64,000 nt of DNA from CAWCQC01 sp963819905 (GTDB lineage Bacteria; Actinomycetota; Thermoleophilia; Gaiellales; Gaiellaceae). Location: positions 62,001 to 126,000 of the forward strand of contig CAWFXP010000009.1 of NCBI GenBank assembly GCA_963819905.1, written 5' to 3'. Positions 34,505 through 43,369 of the stretch are shown here, in pieces. The translations under genes were made by a program, and so were the position numbers. The notes beneath the pieces are model-generated. The model ran no database searches and was not told where the DNA came from. It was given only the letters and a program-made list of their open reading frames with translations. Each line of letters begins with the position of its first letter. Positions within the stretch are counted from its first letter, which is position 1.

Positions 34505-35295
34505 CCCAGCTCGACAACCTGCTCGTCCAGCGGGAGGGCGCTGCCGCGATCGTGACGCTCAACCGCCCGGACAAGCGCAACGCGCTCAGCCTGGAGCTGA
34601 TGCAAGAGCTGATCGGGCTGCTCCGGACGCTCGGCGACGATTCCACCGTTCGCGCGATCGTGCTCCAGGGAGCAGGCCCGGCCTTCTCCGGTGGACACGA
34701 TCTGAGCGAGATGATCGACCGTGACACGGGCTTCTACCGGGGCCTGTTCGAGGTCTGCACCGAGCTGATGGACACGATCCACCGGCTCCCCCAGCCGGTG
34801 ATCGCGCGAGTGCACGGCATCGCGACCGCCGCCGGCTGCCAGCTCGTCGCAACCTGCGACCTCGCCGTGGCCGCCGAGGACGCCCGCTTCGGAACCTCGG
34901 GGGTCCGGACCGGCCTCTTCTGCACGACGCCGGGCGTGGCCGTCGCGCGCACGGTCAGCCGCAAGCGGGCGCTCGAGCTGCTGCTGACGGGCGAGCTCGT
35001 CGATGCGCGGACGGCGCTCGAGTGGGGGCTCGTGAACCGCGTCGTCCCGGCCGACGAGCTCGACGACGCCGTTCGGGAGCTCGTCGACCGGATCGCCGCG
35101 CTGAGCCCGGTCGCGATCGCGATGGGCAAGGCGGCGTTCTACGCCCAGACCGAGCTCGACGAGGAACGTGCCTACGAGCTGGCGAAGGCCGTCATGGTCG
35201 AGAACGCGGCCGACCCGGATGCCCAGGAGGGGATGGCAGCCTTCCTGTCGAAGCGGACGCTCGGCCGGGGCGAGTGGCCCTCCGAGCGGGACTGA
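34501..35295 (+). CDS. Enoyl-CoA hydratase/isomerase family protein, ECHDC3-like
   Basis: A 264-aa crotonase-fold protein: VTLNRPDKRNALSLELMQEL near the start, oxyanion-hole segment FSGGHDLSEM and GIATAAGCQLVATCDLAVA. The active-site region reads GLFCTTPGVAVARTV rather than the Glu-bearing motif of true enoyl-CoA hydratases, as in the eukaryotic ECHDC3 group, so hydratase activity is doubtful. GTG 34501 overlaps the EamA stop. The partner function is unknown. Confidence 0.8.
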   Translation: MTQLDNLLVQREGAAAIVTLNRPDKRNALSLELMQELIGLLRTLGDDSTVRAIVLQGAGPAFSGGHDLSEMIDRDTGFYRGLFEVCTELMDTIHRLPQPVIARVHGIATAAGCQLVATCDLAVAAEDARFGTSGVRTGLFCTTPGVAVARTVSRKRALELLLTGELVDARTALEWGLVNRVVPADELDDAVRELVDRIAALSPVAIAMGKAAFYAQTELDEERAYELAKAVMVENAADPDAQEGMAAFLSKRTLGRGEWPSERD

Positions 35296-35297
35296 CT

Positions 35298-36012
35298 TCA
35301 ACCCGCGAACGCGGCGCGCCAGCCGCGCATCAGCTCCCGCGCGACGTCGTTCGCCTCCGGAAGGCACCGCTCGGCCTCGGCGAGCAGCCGTCCCGCGGCG
35401 CCGGCCCCGTTCGCGGCCTCGAGCTGCTCAGCCGTCGCGGGGAAGTCGATCCAGCCCGCGACGAGGTCGATCGTCGCCTCGGCATGGAACTGGACGCCGT
35501 AGGCGTGGGCGCCGACCCGGAACGCCTGGTGCGGGTAGGCCTCCGAGCCGGCCAGCAGCGTGGCCCCCGGCGGCAGGTCGAAGCTGTCGCCGTGCCAGTG
35601 GAACACCGGCACCGTCGCCGGCAGCCGGCCGAAGACCGGGTCGGCCGCAGCCTCGGTCGTGAGGCGTAGCGGCTGGATCCCGACCTCCGGCACGCTCGCC
35701 CTTCCAGACACGCGCACCGGCAGCGGCGGCGAGCATCTGAGCACCGAAGCAGATGCCCCAGACGGGCGTCCCTGCGGCGATCGCGCCGCGAAGCAGCGCG
35801 AGCTCGGGCTCGAGCCAGTCGCGCTCTCCGTCGTAGACGCTGATCTCGGCGCCGAGCGAGATCACGCCGTCATAGCCCTCGGCGGTACCGGGAAGGCGCT
35901 CGCCTTCCTGGAGCCGCAGCCACTCGAGGTCGTCCCCGAGCTCTTCGAGGACGTCGCCGTATGCCCCGAGCCCCGAGTGGGGCGCATGCTGGATGACGAG
36001 CAGCCTGATCAC
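35298..36012 (-). CDS. Class I glutamine amidotransferase, frameshifted at 35699-35701
   Basis: After correction the product is 237 aa. The N-terminal half (LLVIQHAPHSGLGAYGDVLE, GVISLGAEISVYD, nucleophile Cys in WGICFGAQML) and the C-terminal half (VPEVGIQPLRL, VFHWHGDSFDLP, YGVQFHAEA with the catalytic His and Glu) lie in different frames. Deleting one base of the coding-strand GGG at 35699-35701 joins WKG to RASVPEVG. It is of the GMP-synthase-like type acting alone. Start GTG 36012. The break is likely a sequencing slip. Confidence 0.75.
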
Positions 36013-36070
36013 GCCGGCGCATCGTACGGGCTTACGCGCCGTCCGGAAGAGCGCCGGCTGCAACGCCCGG

Positions 36071-36287
36071 CTAGTGGAGTGCGAGATGCCGGCGCCGGGG
36101 TGTGCGGCGCCGCCGCTCGACGGGCACGTCTCGCAGGTCGCGCCGGGTCGACTCGCTCAGCTCGTCGGAGATCGCCCAGCCGACGTAGCCGCACCTCGGG
36201 CAGTGTCCGGCGCCCAGGGCGTGGGCGGTCGAAGCCGCGGAAGCTGCGAAGCCGCCCGCACTTCAGGCATTCGACGACGACTGCCAC
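36071..36287 (-). CDS. Small zinc-ribbon protein, frameshifted at 36213-36215
   Basis: A 71-aa product once one base of a coding-strand GGG (36213-36215) is removed. It then has two CxxC pairs (VECLKCGRLRSFRGFD and GAGHCPRCGYVGWA), followed by an Arg-rich tail ending HLALH. Without correction the second CxxC is lost in a run of Arg and Pro, which is not protein-like. The start is GTG 36287. It lies 138 nt from the divergent R2lox gene. Function is unknown. Confidence 0.6.
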
Positions 36288-36389
36288 CGGCTCTCGTTAT
36301 CGCCGCTCGCGACCCGTCCCGCGACCCCCGCTCGGGTGAACGACGGCAGATGTCGGGGCCGCCCAAGGAAAAACAACAGCTTTATCGGT

Positions 36390-36395
36390 TATAGT
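36390..36395 (+). promoter_or_regulatory. -10 box TATAGT of the R2lox operon
   Basis: TATAGT at 36390-36395 lies in the most AT-rich stretch of the region, about 31 nt before ATG 36426. The RBS GAAGGAGG (36413-36420) sits between, so unlike many genes here this one has a normal leader. Confidence 0.5.
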
Positions 36396-36425
36396 GTTCC
36401 GAGTCTGGCGACGAAGGAGGCCGGG

Positions 36426-37388
36426 ATGGCAACGACGACTGGAAGCGAGGCGGCGAGCAGGTTTCTGCTCGACCCCGAGCTGATGGCCGGGGCGATCTAC
36501 CGCAAGTACGAGAAGGCGACGCGGAAGTTCTGGGACCCGAAGGACTTCGACTATGCCCAGGACGCGGCGGACTGGGAGCGGATGTCGCCCGAGCAGCGGG
36601 AGGGCATCCTCACGATCACCGTCCGGATCGAGGCGGGCGAGGAGGCGGTCACGGACGAGCTCCTGCCGATGCTGTCCGCGTCCCACGAGCTCGGGCGCTT
36701 CGACTGGGTCATGTTCCTCTCGACGTTCATGCTCGACGAGGCGCGCCACTCCGAGTTCTTCAACATCTGGCACCGCGAGGTGTGCGGTGTCTCGACCCCG
36801 GCCGAGAAGGCCGCGCACTGGCCTCTGCGCGACCACACCGTCGATCCGAGCGGGCGGTTTCAGGTCGGCGAGCCGGTGTACGAGGGCATCCCGAAGTACG
36901 GCGACGCGCTGATGACGGCCGTCCAGTCCGGTGACCGGACAGCCGTCGAGACCGGCTTCATGCGCTTCTCGACCCTGTACAACGCCTGGGTCGAGGGCGT
37001 GCTCACGATGCCGACCTACGAGATCGTCATGGACACGACCTCGGCCTGGGACGTCCTCCCGACGCTGCGCGCGGGCTTCAAGGGGATCCTCGCCGACGAG
37101 GGCCGCCACATCACCTTCGGAACCGAGGCGTGCCGCATCCTGATCGCCGAGCACGCCGAATACGAGGCGCTCGTCCACGAGATCATCGACGAGTACCGGG
37201 GCAACGCCGTCGGGATGCTCGAGTACCAGCGGAACGTCCCCGGTCTCGACCTCGACAAGTACCAGCGTCAGAAGGTGCGCCACTACCGGAACCGCTGCCG
37301 GGAGATGGGCGTGACGGCGGACGAGACGCTGATCGCGCAGATCCTCGACCCGTCGATCGACTTCGTGACCGGCGTCCAGGCCGGCTAG
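36426..37388 (+). CDS. R2-like ligand-binding oxidase (R2lox)
   Basis: A 320-aa ferritin-like protein. The metal ligands are Glu in EAGEEAVTD, the DEARHSEFF pair (Glu and His), Glu in NAWVEGVLTMPTYE and the DEGRHITFG pair. Order, spacing and length fit R2lox, the Mn/Fe oxidase related to ribonucleotide reductase R2 that binds a long-chain ligand and makes a Tyr-Val crosslink; a Val upstream of the first Glu (TITVRIEAGEE) and the Tyr in MPTYE are in place. No R1-type subunit adjoins, and the reductase of this genome (nrdJ) is class II. Confidence 0.88.
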   Translation: MATTTGSEAASRFLLDPELMAGAIYRKYEKATRKFWDPKDFDYAQDAADWERMSPEQREGILTITVRIEAGEEAVTDELLPMLSASHELGRFDWVMFLSTFMLDEARHSEFFNIWHREVCGVSTPAEKAAHWPLRDHTVDPSGRFQVGEPVYEGIPKYGDALMTAVQSGDRTAVETGFMRFSTLYNAWVEGVLTMPTYEIVMDTTSAWDVLPTLRAGFKGILADEGRHITFGTEACRILIAEHAEYEALVHEIIDEYRGNAVGMLEYQRNVPGLDLDKYQRQKVRHYRNRCREMGVTADETLIAQILDPSIDFVTGVQAG

Positions 37389-37393
37389 GCGAG

Positions 37394-37567
37394 ATGAAGC
37401 GCTGGGAGTGCTTGGAAGCAGGTTGCGACGCCGTGGTCACGGCACCGGACGACGACGCGCTGGTCGAGCGCGTGAACGAGCACGTGCGATCGGCGCACGA
37501 CTCCTACGAGCTCGAGGAGGTCATCCTCGCGGGCGCAACCGAGGTTGATGACGGCGACGCCGGCTGA
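37394..37567 (+). CDS. DUF1059-like small Cys protein
   Basis: A 57-aa protein: MKRWECLEAGCDAVVTAPDD, then ERVNEHVRSAHDSYEL. Two Cys and a His-x3-His pair give a possible zinc site, as in the DUF1059 family. It starts 6 nt after the R2lox stop and overlaps the following GntR gene by 20 nt, so it belongs to the R2lox operon. Function is unknown. Confidence 0.75.
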   Translation: MKRWECLEAGCDAVVTAPDDDALVERVNEHVRSAHDSYELEEVILAGATEVDDGDAG

Positions 37568-38303
37568 CGCTTCGGCCGAGGGGGTTCGCAGCCTCGTCGA
37601 ACGCACGGTCTTCACCCCGATCCGTCCCGGAAGCACGGTGGCAGAGACGGTCGCCCGGCTCGGCCAGGCAATCGGCATGGGGCTCCTTCGCCCAGGCGAG
37701 CGTCTCCCGACCGAGACACGGCTCGCGCACGATCTCGGTATCTCGCCGGTCACCCTTCGCAGCGCGTTGACGATCCTGCGCGAGGCCGGGCTGATCGAGA
37801 CGCAGCGCGGGCGGGTCGGCGGCACGTTCGTCGCGACCGGCGCCGGTGACGCACCCTTCGTCGCCGACCGAACGCTCCCGACCGAGAGCGAGCTCCGTGA
37901 CCTCGCGGATTTCCGTGCGGTCGTCGAGGGCGGCGCCGCCGCGCTGGCCGCGGAACGCGCGACGAGCGCACAGCGGACCGAGCTCGAGCGCCTCGCAGCC
38001 GAGATGGAGGGGCTCGAGGTCTTCGGCAGCTGGAGCGAGCGGGACACGGTTTTCCACCTGCTGCTCGCGGACGCATCCGGCTCGGCGCGAATCGTCGAGC
38101 AGGTCGTCGGCATCCGGGCCGAGGTCTACCGCGTGTCCCAGGTGCTTCCGACACCAGGGCCGGTTCTCGAGCTCGCGAACCGCGAGCACCGGACGATCCT
38201 GCGGGCACTCGCCGCGCGAAAGCCCGACCGGGCGCGTACGGCGATGACGCGCCACGTCGAGTCGACGCTCGGCCTCTGGCTCGGCCTCGGCCGCGTGGCG
38301 TAG
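37548..38303 (+). CDS. GntR-family regulator, FadR (FCD) subfamily
   Basis: A 251-aa protein. The winged HTH (about residues 27-95) reads IGMGLLRPGERLPTETRLAH, then DLGISPVTLRSALTIL and GLIETQRGRVGGTFV. The FCD ligand domain follows (DFRAVVEGGAAALAAERA, DTVFHLLLADASG, NREHRTILRALAARKPDRAR), with the metal His and Asp positions of that family. ATG 37548, with TTG 37545 also possible. Last gene of the R2lox unit; it may regulate it in response to a carboxylate. The ligand is unknown. Confidence 0.88.
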   Translation: MTATPADASAEGVRSLVERTVFTPIRPGSTVAETVARLGQAIGMGLLRPGERLPTETRLAHDLGISPVTLRSALTILREAGLIETQRGRVGGTFVATGAGDAPFVADRTLPTESELRDLADFRAVVEGGAAALAAERATSAQRTELERLAAEMEGLEVFGSWSERDTVFHLLLADASGSARIVEQVVGIRAEVYRVSQVLPTPGPVLELANREHRTILRALAARKPDRARTAMTRHVESTLGLWLGLGRVA

Positions 38304-38321
38304 CCGACGACGTGCCCGGTG

Positions 38322-39644
38322 CTACCGCGCGAGCGCCGAGAGCCGGCGAGCAGCGTGGACGTGGAAGCGCACCGCGTAGAGGAGGTCGTCGACGTGGACG
38401 CGCTCGTCGCGGTTGTGGACGCCGCCGAGGTAGACGTCGAGCGGTGTCGTTCGCTGGGGCCAGAACCCGTAGGCCACCGTTCCGAACGCCTCGCGCAGAA
38501 AGTGCATGTCGCAGAAGCCGCCGAGCAGGATCGGAAAGAGGGTCGCCCCCGGGTCGTGCTCGTGGAGGAACTCCTCGCACGCCCGGTGGAGCGGCGTCCC
38601 GAGCGGTGAGCTCGACCCGCCGACCGGAGGGCCGAGGAGCTCGAGCTGATACGGGAGATCCTCGCCGAGAGCGGCCCGGAACTCGCGCTCGACGTCGTGC
38701 TCGGTCGTACCGGGCAGCAGCCGGCAGTCGCAATCGACGGTCGCGCGAGGAGGGATGACGTTGAGGGCTCTCGACGCGCGTAGGCGCGTCGGGGCGATCG
38801 TCGTCCCGAAGAGCGGCGGCAGCTCCTCGCCGAGGACGGGGCTGAGAGCCGAGACGCTCGCGATCGCCGCGTCGATGCCGTCGTCGAGCGATACGTCGAG
38901 CGCGTCGAGCATGGCCCGTGTCGCGGGATGGACCACCCGCTCGGTCTCGTGGCGGCCGAGACGGTCGACGAGCGTGGCCAGGCGCAGCACCGCGTTCGCG
39001 CCCAGGGCGGGATTCGACGTGTGGCCCGCCTCGCCCAATGCGGAAACGCGCACCGGGAGCGTCGCCTTCTCGCCGACGCAGACGCTCACGGCGACCCGGC
39101 CGTCGGAGAGCTCGTATCGCATGCCGGCGCCTTCGTCGATCGCGTACTCGCAGGCGATGTCGGGCCGCTCGCGCACGAGCCACGGCAGCCCCACCTGCTC
39201 GTCGCCGTTCTCCTCGTCCGCCTGGCAGACGAGCACGATGTCGCCTCGCGGTCTGAAGTCGGAGCGGGCCAGCGCCGCGAAGGCGACCGCCCGCGTCGCG
39301 GTTTCGTTCTTCATATCGGCGGCGCCGCGGCCCCAGACGAAGCCGTCCTCGTCCAGATGGCCGGAAAACGGAGGATGCTGCCAGTCCTCCGCCTCGGCCG
39401 GAACGACGTCGGTGTGCCCGAGAAAGCAGAGCGAAGGCCCGTCGCCGGAGCCGGGGATCCGCGCGATCAGATTGGCGCGGTCGGGATCCCGGGCAACGAT
39501 CTCCGCGTCGACGCCCACGGCCTGGAGGTACCGGGCGATCTCGAGCGCCGCCGGCGTCTCGCCTCCCGGCGGGTTCGACGTGTCGATGCGGATCAGGGCA
39601 CGAAGGAGGGTGGTCACCTCCTCGCGCAGAGCGGCGTCGTCCAC
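38322..39644 (-). CDS. M20-family metallopeptidase (DapE/ArgE/dipeptidase-like)
   Basis: A 440-aa protein. Metal ligands are in FLGHTDVVPAE, GRGAADMKNETA and CQADEENGDEQVG (catalytic Glu-Glu); the lid/dimerisation domain is interposed (GEAGHTSNPALGANAVLRLA), and the last His is in HRACEEFLHEHD or HVDDLLY. The length fits the M20A peptidases. GTG start at 39644 abuts the stop of the upstream saccharopine-dehydrogenase-like gene without a gap, so they are coupled. Substrates are N-acyl amino acids or dipeptides; which one is unknown. Confidence 0.85.
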   Translation of the reverse strand: MDDAALREEVTTLLRALIRIDTSNPPGGETPAALEIARYLQAVGVDAEIVARDPDRANLIARIPGSGDGPSLCFLGHTDVVPAEAEDWQHPPFSGHLDEDGFVWGRGAADMKNETATRAVAFAALARSDFRPRGDIVLVCQADEENGDEQVGLPWLVRERPDIACEYAIDEGAGMRYELSDGRVAVSVCVGEKATLPVRVSALGEAGHTSNPALGANAVLRLATLVDRLGRHETERVVHPATRAMLDALDVSLDDGIDAAIASVSALSPVLGEELPPLFGTTIAPTRLRASRALNVIPPRATVDCDCRLLPGTTEHDVEREFRAALGEDLPYQLELLGPPVGGSSSPLGTPLHRACEEFLHEHDPGATLFPILLGGFCDMHFLREAFGTVAYGFWPQRTTPLDVYLGGVHNRDERVHVDDLLYAVRFHVHAARRLSALAR

Positions 39645-40796
39645 CTAGCTGATCGGTTTGCCGTCGAGGGCCGCCGGGAGCCCGCGACGCTCGAGCTCGG
39701 CGAAGAAGGGCTGAACGGGGAGCATCGCTTCGGGACCGGCGACGCCCGTGCCGAGGCGCTCCCCCCGGCAGAGCATCTGAGCGGCCACCGAGGGCGGGGC
39801 GCCGGTGACGAACGACAGGCCGGCGTTACCCCACTCCGGCCGATCGACGACCTTCATCTCGGCCACGAGCGTCGCCGCCCGGCCGTCGCGCTCGCCCGAG
39901 ACGATCACGCGCAGGTACTCGACCATGCCCGGGTCGGGAAACGCTCCACCCTGACGCATGAGCACGGCCGCGAGGACGTCGCGCGGGACCACCTCGTGCC
40001 CGCCCACGCTGATCGGCTCGGTGGAGGTGAGGCCGCCGGCCACGAAGGAACGAAGCCGCGTCACGTCGAGCGGCGGTAGCCCGAGACGCCACTCGACGTT
40101 CCGGATGCCTCGCTCGGCGTAGGAGCGGGAGAGGGTCGCCGGCTCGGAGTGAATCGTGTAGACGCACTCCATGGTGGCTTCGGAGAACTCGTAGAGCTTC
40201 GCGCCCGAGTCGGCGGGCACCTCGCGCATCTCCCCGTCGAGGAACGCGAACGCGGGCGCCGTGAACTCGTCGATCAGCGTCGACGCGGCGTAGGGAGGCA
40301 CGTAGGGCTCCGTCGGAGCCGGCGCCCGGCCCGGGATGATCGCGTCGGCGATCTCGATCGACTCGACCGTTTCGAGCTGCTCGGCCGCAGCCGCCGCGAG
40401 CATGTTCGTCACGCCCGGTGCGGAGCCCATCGAGATCGCAGCAGCAAGGCCCGCCGACCGAAACGCGTCGTCGAGCGTGTACTGCTCGAGCGCGACGTGG
40501 AAGAGCCCACCGAGGTCGGTGTAGTGGGCCCCCACCTCGAGGCAGGCCTGCATGACGCGGAGGTTGAACGCGTGACCGGCGGCATTGACGACGGCGTCGC
40601 ACCCGCGGATTGCCTCGGTGAATCCCGCATCGCCGCTTCCGACCACGACCGGCCCGCCGAGCTCGTCGGCGAGCGCTCTCGCCCCCGCCTGGTCGAGGTC
40701 GACGATGCGCACTTCCTCGACGCCGCTGCTCCGAGCCGCGTCCGCCACCGTCACCCGCCCCATCCCGCCGGCGCCGCCGATGACAGCGATTCGCAT
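39645..40796 (-). CDS. Saccharopine dehydrogenase-like oxidoreductase
   Basis: A 383-aa protein. The N-terminal Rossmann motif is IGGAGGMGRVTVADAARS, then VRIVDLDQAGARALA and CDAVVNAAGHAFNLRVMQACL. The catalytic domain has GSAPGVTNMLAAAAAEQLE and ends in a conserved beta region. This is the Sacchrp_dh_NADP family, whose members are lysine or carboxynorspermidine dehydrogenase-like. It abuts the M20 peptidase, suggesting an amino-acid route, but the substrate cannot be given. Confidence 0.83.
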   Translation of the reverse strand: MRIAVIGGAGGMGRVTVADAARSSGVEEVRIVDLDQAGARALADELGGPVVVGSGDAGFTEAIRGCDAVVNAAGHAFNLRVMQACLEVGAHYTDLGGLFHVALEQYTLDDAFRSAGLAAAISMGSAPGVTNMLAAAAAEQLETVESIEIADAIIPGRAPAPTEPYVPPYAASTLIDEFTAPAFAFLDGEMREVPADSGAKLYEFSEATMECVYTIHSEPATLSRSYAERGIRNVEWRLGLPPLDVTRLRSFVAGGLTSTEPISVGGHEVVPRDVLAAVLMRQGGAFPDPGMVEYLRVIVSGERDGRAATLVAEMKVVDRPEWGNAGLSFVTGAPPSVAAQMLCRGERLGTGVAGPEAMLPVQPFFAELERRGLPAALDGKPIS

Positions 40797-40874
40797 GGCG
40801 AGGGAGTCTACGTCAGTGGCCGTGGCCGGCTCCGCTCGTCGGCGGATCGAGAGGGTGCGCCAGGGGGCGTCGGC

Positions 40875-41621
40875 CTACCGAACGTCCTCCCAGCTCCAGG
40901 TGGAGACGACCGGGTCGCGCTCCTCGACCGCGAGCGCCCCGAGATAGCCCGCGGCAGGGGAAAGCTCGTGGAGGCTCCAGCGGGAAGGCGCCTGCGGATC
41001 GCCGTCGACGTGAACGAGCCGCGCCGGCTCTTGCGGGTGAACCGAGACGACGAACCGGTCGGCCGGAAACCCGTCTCCCTCCCCCACCGCCTTCAGGTAG
41101 GCCTCCTTCCGGGTCCAGCAGGCGAAGAACGCCCGGCGCCGGTCGGAAGCCGGCAGCGAGCGCAGGACGGCTGTCTCGGCCGGCGCGAACGACCCTGCAG
41201 CGATGAGGTCGCGGTCGGCGACCGGGCGCATACGCTCGAGATCGACACCCACGTCCTTTGAGTGCGAGACGGCGAACACCGCCAGGTCGTGCGAGCGAGA
41301 GACGTTGAAAGCGAGGGGCGGGCGCCCGGCGCGCGAGGTCAGAGCCGGCTTTCCCATCGCCCCGTAGGTGAAGGCGAGGTCACCCGGGCTCGTCCCCAGA
41401 TACCGCGCCAGGATCGAGCGCAGGACCGCCCGGGTGAACAGGAAGCGCCGGCGATCGCGCTCGAGCGCGAATCTGGTGCCTCTTGCCAGCTCGTCCTCGG
41501 AGATGCTCTCGCGGAGACGCCCGAGCGAGGCGAGCGGTCGCGCGAGTGAGGCTCGCCACACATGAACCTCGCCGTCGTCGAGCACGGGAGTCCTCGGCGC
41601 CGTGCTCCAGGCAGCCCTCAT
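40875..41621 (-). CDS. 4'-phosphopantetheinyl transferase (Sfp type)
   Basis: A 248-aa protein of two alike halves. The Mg/CoA motifs are VGVDLERMRPVAD and FFACWTRKEAYLKAVGEG (WxxKEAxxK), and the CoA-contact segment is LAFNVSRSHDLAVFAVS. It transfers phosphopantetheine from CoA to acyl or peptidyl carrier proteins. ATG 41621 is chosen; GTG 41633 and ATG 41693 are in frame. The Sfp type usually serves polyketide or peptide synthases, none of which is in the window. Confidence 0.9.
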   Translation of the reverse strand: MRAAWSTAPRTPVLDDGEVHVWRASLARPLASLGRLRESISEDELARGTRFALERDRRRFLFTRAVLRSILARYLGTSPGDLAFTYGAMGKPALTSRAGRPPLAFNVSRSHDLAVFAVSHSKDVGVDLERMRPVADRDLIAAGSFAPAETAVLRSLPASDRRRAFFACWTRKEAYLKAVGEGDGFPADRFVVSVHPQEPARLVHVDGDPQAPSRWSLHELSPAAGYLGALAVEERDPVVSTWSWEDVR

Positions 41622-41762
41622 CGCGGTCCTCACGCAGCTCCTCGGTTCGTTCCAGCTCCCCGAAGCGGGGCAGCCGGAGGGGGATTCGCACATCTGATTA
41701 TCGAAGCCGTTCCCCCAAACGACAAGTCCAGGCGTCAGGGCAGGCCGGGGTCGGCTGGCAGG

Positions 41763-42938
41763 ATGCGCACGATGCGCGTGGTCTCGGTGGTCGAGCGGCG
41801 AGCGCGGCTTGTCCGGCGACACGGCCTGACGCCCGGCTCGCCGGTGCCGGACTGCCTGGAGCTGGCGGAACGGCTCGTCGGTCTCCACGCCTCGGATCCC
41901 GCCACGGTCTTCCTGTCGGCCCGGGCCCGCGTTCCGGGACTGACCCCGGAGCAGCTCGAGGCGGCGCTCTACGACGAGCAGACGCTCGTGAAGCACCTCG
42001 GCATGCGGCGAACGCTATTCGTGCTGCCGACATCCCTGCTGCCGGTCGTGCAGGCCGCCTGTACGAACGCCGTCGTCGCCACCGAGCGCAAGCGGCTCGT
42101 CCGTGACGTCGAACAGGGCGGTATCAGCGCGAACGGCGTCCGCTGGCTGCGCCGCGCCGAGGCGGCGACGCTCGAGGCGCTCGAAACGCTCGGAAGCGCA
42201 ACCGGCGCCGAGCTCTCGCGCGCGGTTCCCGAGATCCAGCCCCGGCTCGTCTACGGCGAGGGCAAGAGCTGGGGCGGAACGATCGGCGTTGCCGGGCGAG
42301 TGCTCACCATCCTCGCCGGCGAGGGCAGGATTACCCGCGGTCGGCCGTCGGGAACCTGGACGAGCAGCCGGCATCGGTGGCAGCTCGCCGGCGCATTGCC
42401 CGCCGAGATGGACGAGGGCGAAGCGCAGGCCGAGCTCGTCCGGCGCTGGCTCGCCGCGTTCGGGCCCGCGACCCTCGAGGACGTTGCCTGGTGGACCGGG
42501 CTCGGGGTCGTCAAGGTACGCCGCGCTCTCGCCGCGATCGGAGCCGCTGCCGTCGAGCTCGACGGCAATGCCGGCGTCGTGCTTCCGGACGACCTCGACC
42601 CCGTGGCGCGGCCGGAGCCGACGGCCGCGCTCCTCCCGTCGCTCGACGCGACGACGATGGGCTGGAAGCGCCGCGCCTGGTATCTCGGCGCGTTCGAGCC
42701 CGAGCTCTTCGACAGCACCGGGAACGCCGGCCCGACCGTGTGGTGGGATGGACGGGTGGTCGGTGCCTGGGCACAGCTCGAGGACGGCGAGATCGTCTTC
42801 CGCCTGCTCGAAAACGTCGGCTCCGACGCTGCCGGCGCGATCGAGCGCGAGGCCGCTCAGCTCTCCGCCTGGCTCGGCGAGACGAGGATCAAGTCGCGCT
42901 TTCCGGGGCCGTTCGAGAGCGGACTGCGCACCCGATGA
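41763..42938 (+). CDS. AlkZ-family winged-helix protein (HTH_42), variant motif
   Basis: A 391-aa protein of the winged-helix family that includes the DNA glycosylases AlkZ and YcaQ. It has the N-terminal helices with ERLVGLHASDPATVFLSAR, FVLPTSLLPVV, three winged-helix modules and the C-terminal beta barrel (PTVWWDGRVVGAW). The position that holds the catalytic QxQ or QxD in glycosylases reads HAS here, so crosslink-repair activity is doubtful. ATG 41763 or 41772. A paralogue with QAQ is at 43852. Confidence 0.8.
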   Translation: MRTMRVVSVVERRARLVRRHGLTPGSPVPDCLELAERLVGLHASDPATVFLSARARVPGLTPEQLEAALYDEQTLVKHLGMRRTLFVLPTSLLPVVQAACTNAVVATERKRLVRDVEQGGISANGVRWLRRAEAATLEALETLGSATGAELSRAVPEIQPRLVYGEGKSWGGTIGVAGRVLTILAGEGRITRGRPSGTWTSSRHRWQLAGALPAEMDEGEAQAELVRRWLAAFGPATLEDVAWWTGLGVVKVRRALAAIGAAAVELDGNAGVVLPDDLDPVARPEPTAALLPSLDATTMGWKRRAWYLGAFEPELFDSTGNAGPTVWWDGRVVGAWAQLEDGEIVFRLLENVGSDAAGAIEREAAQLSAWLGETRIKSRFPGPFESGLRTR

Positions 42939-42974
42939 GCGGCGACGCCTCGACCATTGCTTCGACTGAGCCCG

Positions 42975-43346
42975 TTACGACCCACCCTTGACGAGGCCGA
43001 TCACGTGGCCCTCGGGATCGAGAAAGAGCCCGATCTCGACCATGTCCATCGGCTTCTCGGGGCCCATCATCCGCGTTCCGCCGAGCTCTTCCGCCTGCGT
43101 TAGCGCCGCTTCGACGTCGGGAACCTCGACGTAGAACGTCACGTGGCCGTCGTAGCCGTCGGGGCCCTGTCCGACGCCGCCGCCGATCCCGACGCCGTCC
43201 GGGTTGACATTCGTCTCGCGTGTGACCATGCCGTAGCCCATCGGGTTGTTCGCGTCGATCTCCCATGAAAAGAGCGTCGAGTAGAAGTCGCGCAGCTTGT
43301 CCGCATCCTTCCCGACCACCTCGAAGTGAACGACCGGCTGTCCCAT
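42975..43346 (-). CDS. VOC-family protein
   Basis: A 123-aa single VOC protein: PVVHFEVVGKDADKLRDFY, then FSWEIDANNPMGYGMV, VTFYVEVPDVEAAL and DPEGHVIGLV. This subfamily (PF00903-like, often annotated as hydroxylase-like) has the His at the start and a His/Glu pair near the end. It lies 23 nt downstream of a second VOC gene in the same direction. Substrate unknown. Confidence 0.82.
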   Translation of the reverse strand: MGQPVVHFEVVGKDADKLRDFYSTLFSWEIDANNPMGYGMVTRETNVNPDGVGIGGGVGQGPDGYDGHVTFYVEVPDVEAALTQAEELGGTRMMGPEKPMDMVEIGLFLDPEGHVIGLVKGGS

Positions 43347-43369
43347 GCTTGCTCCTTTCCGCCGTCTGC

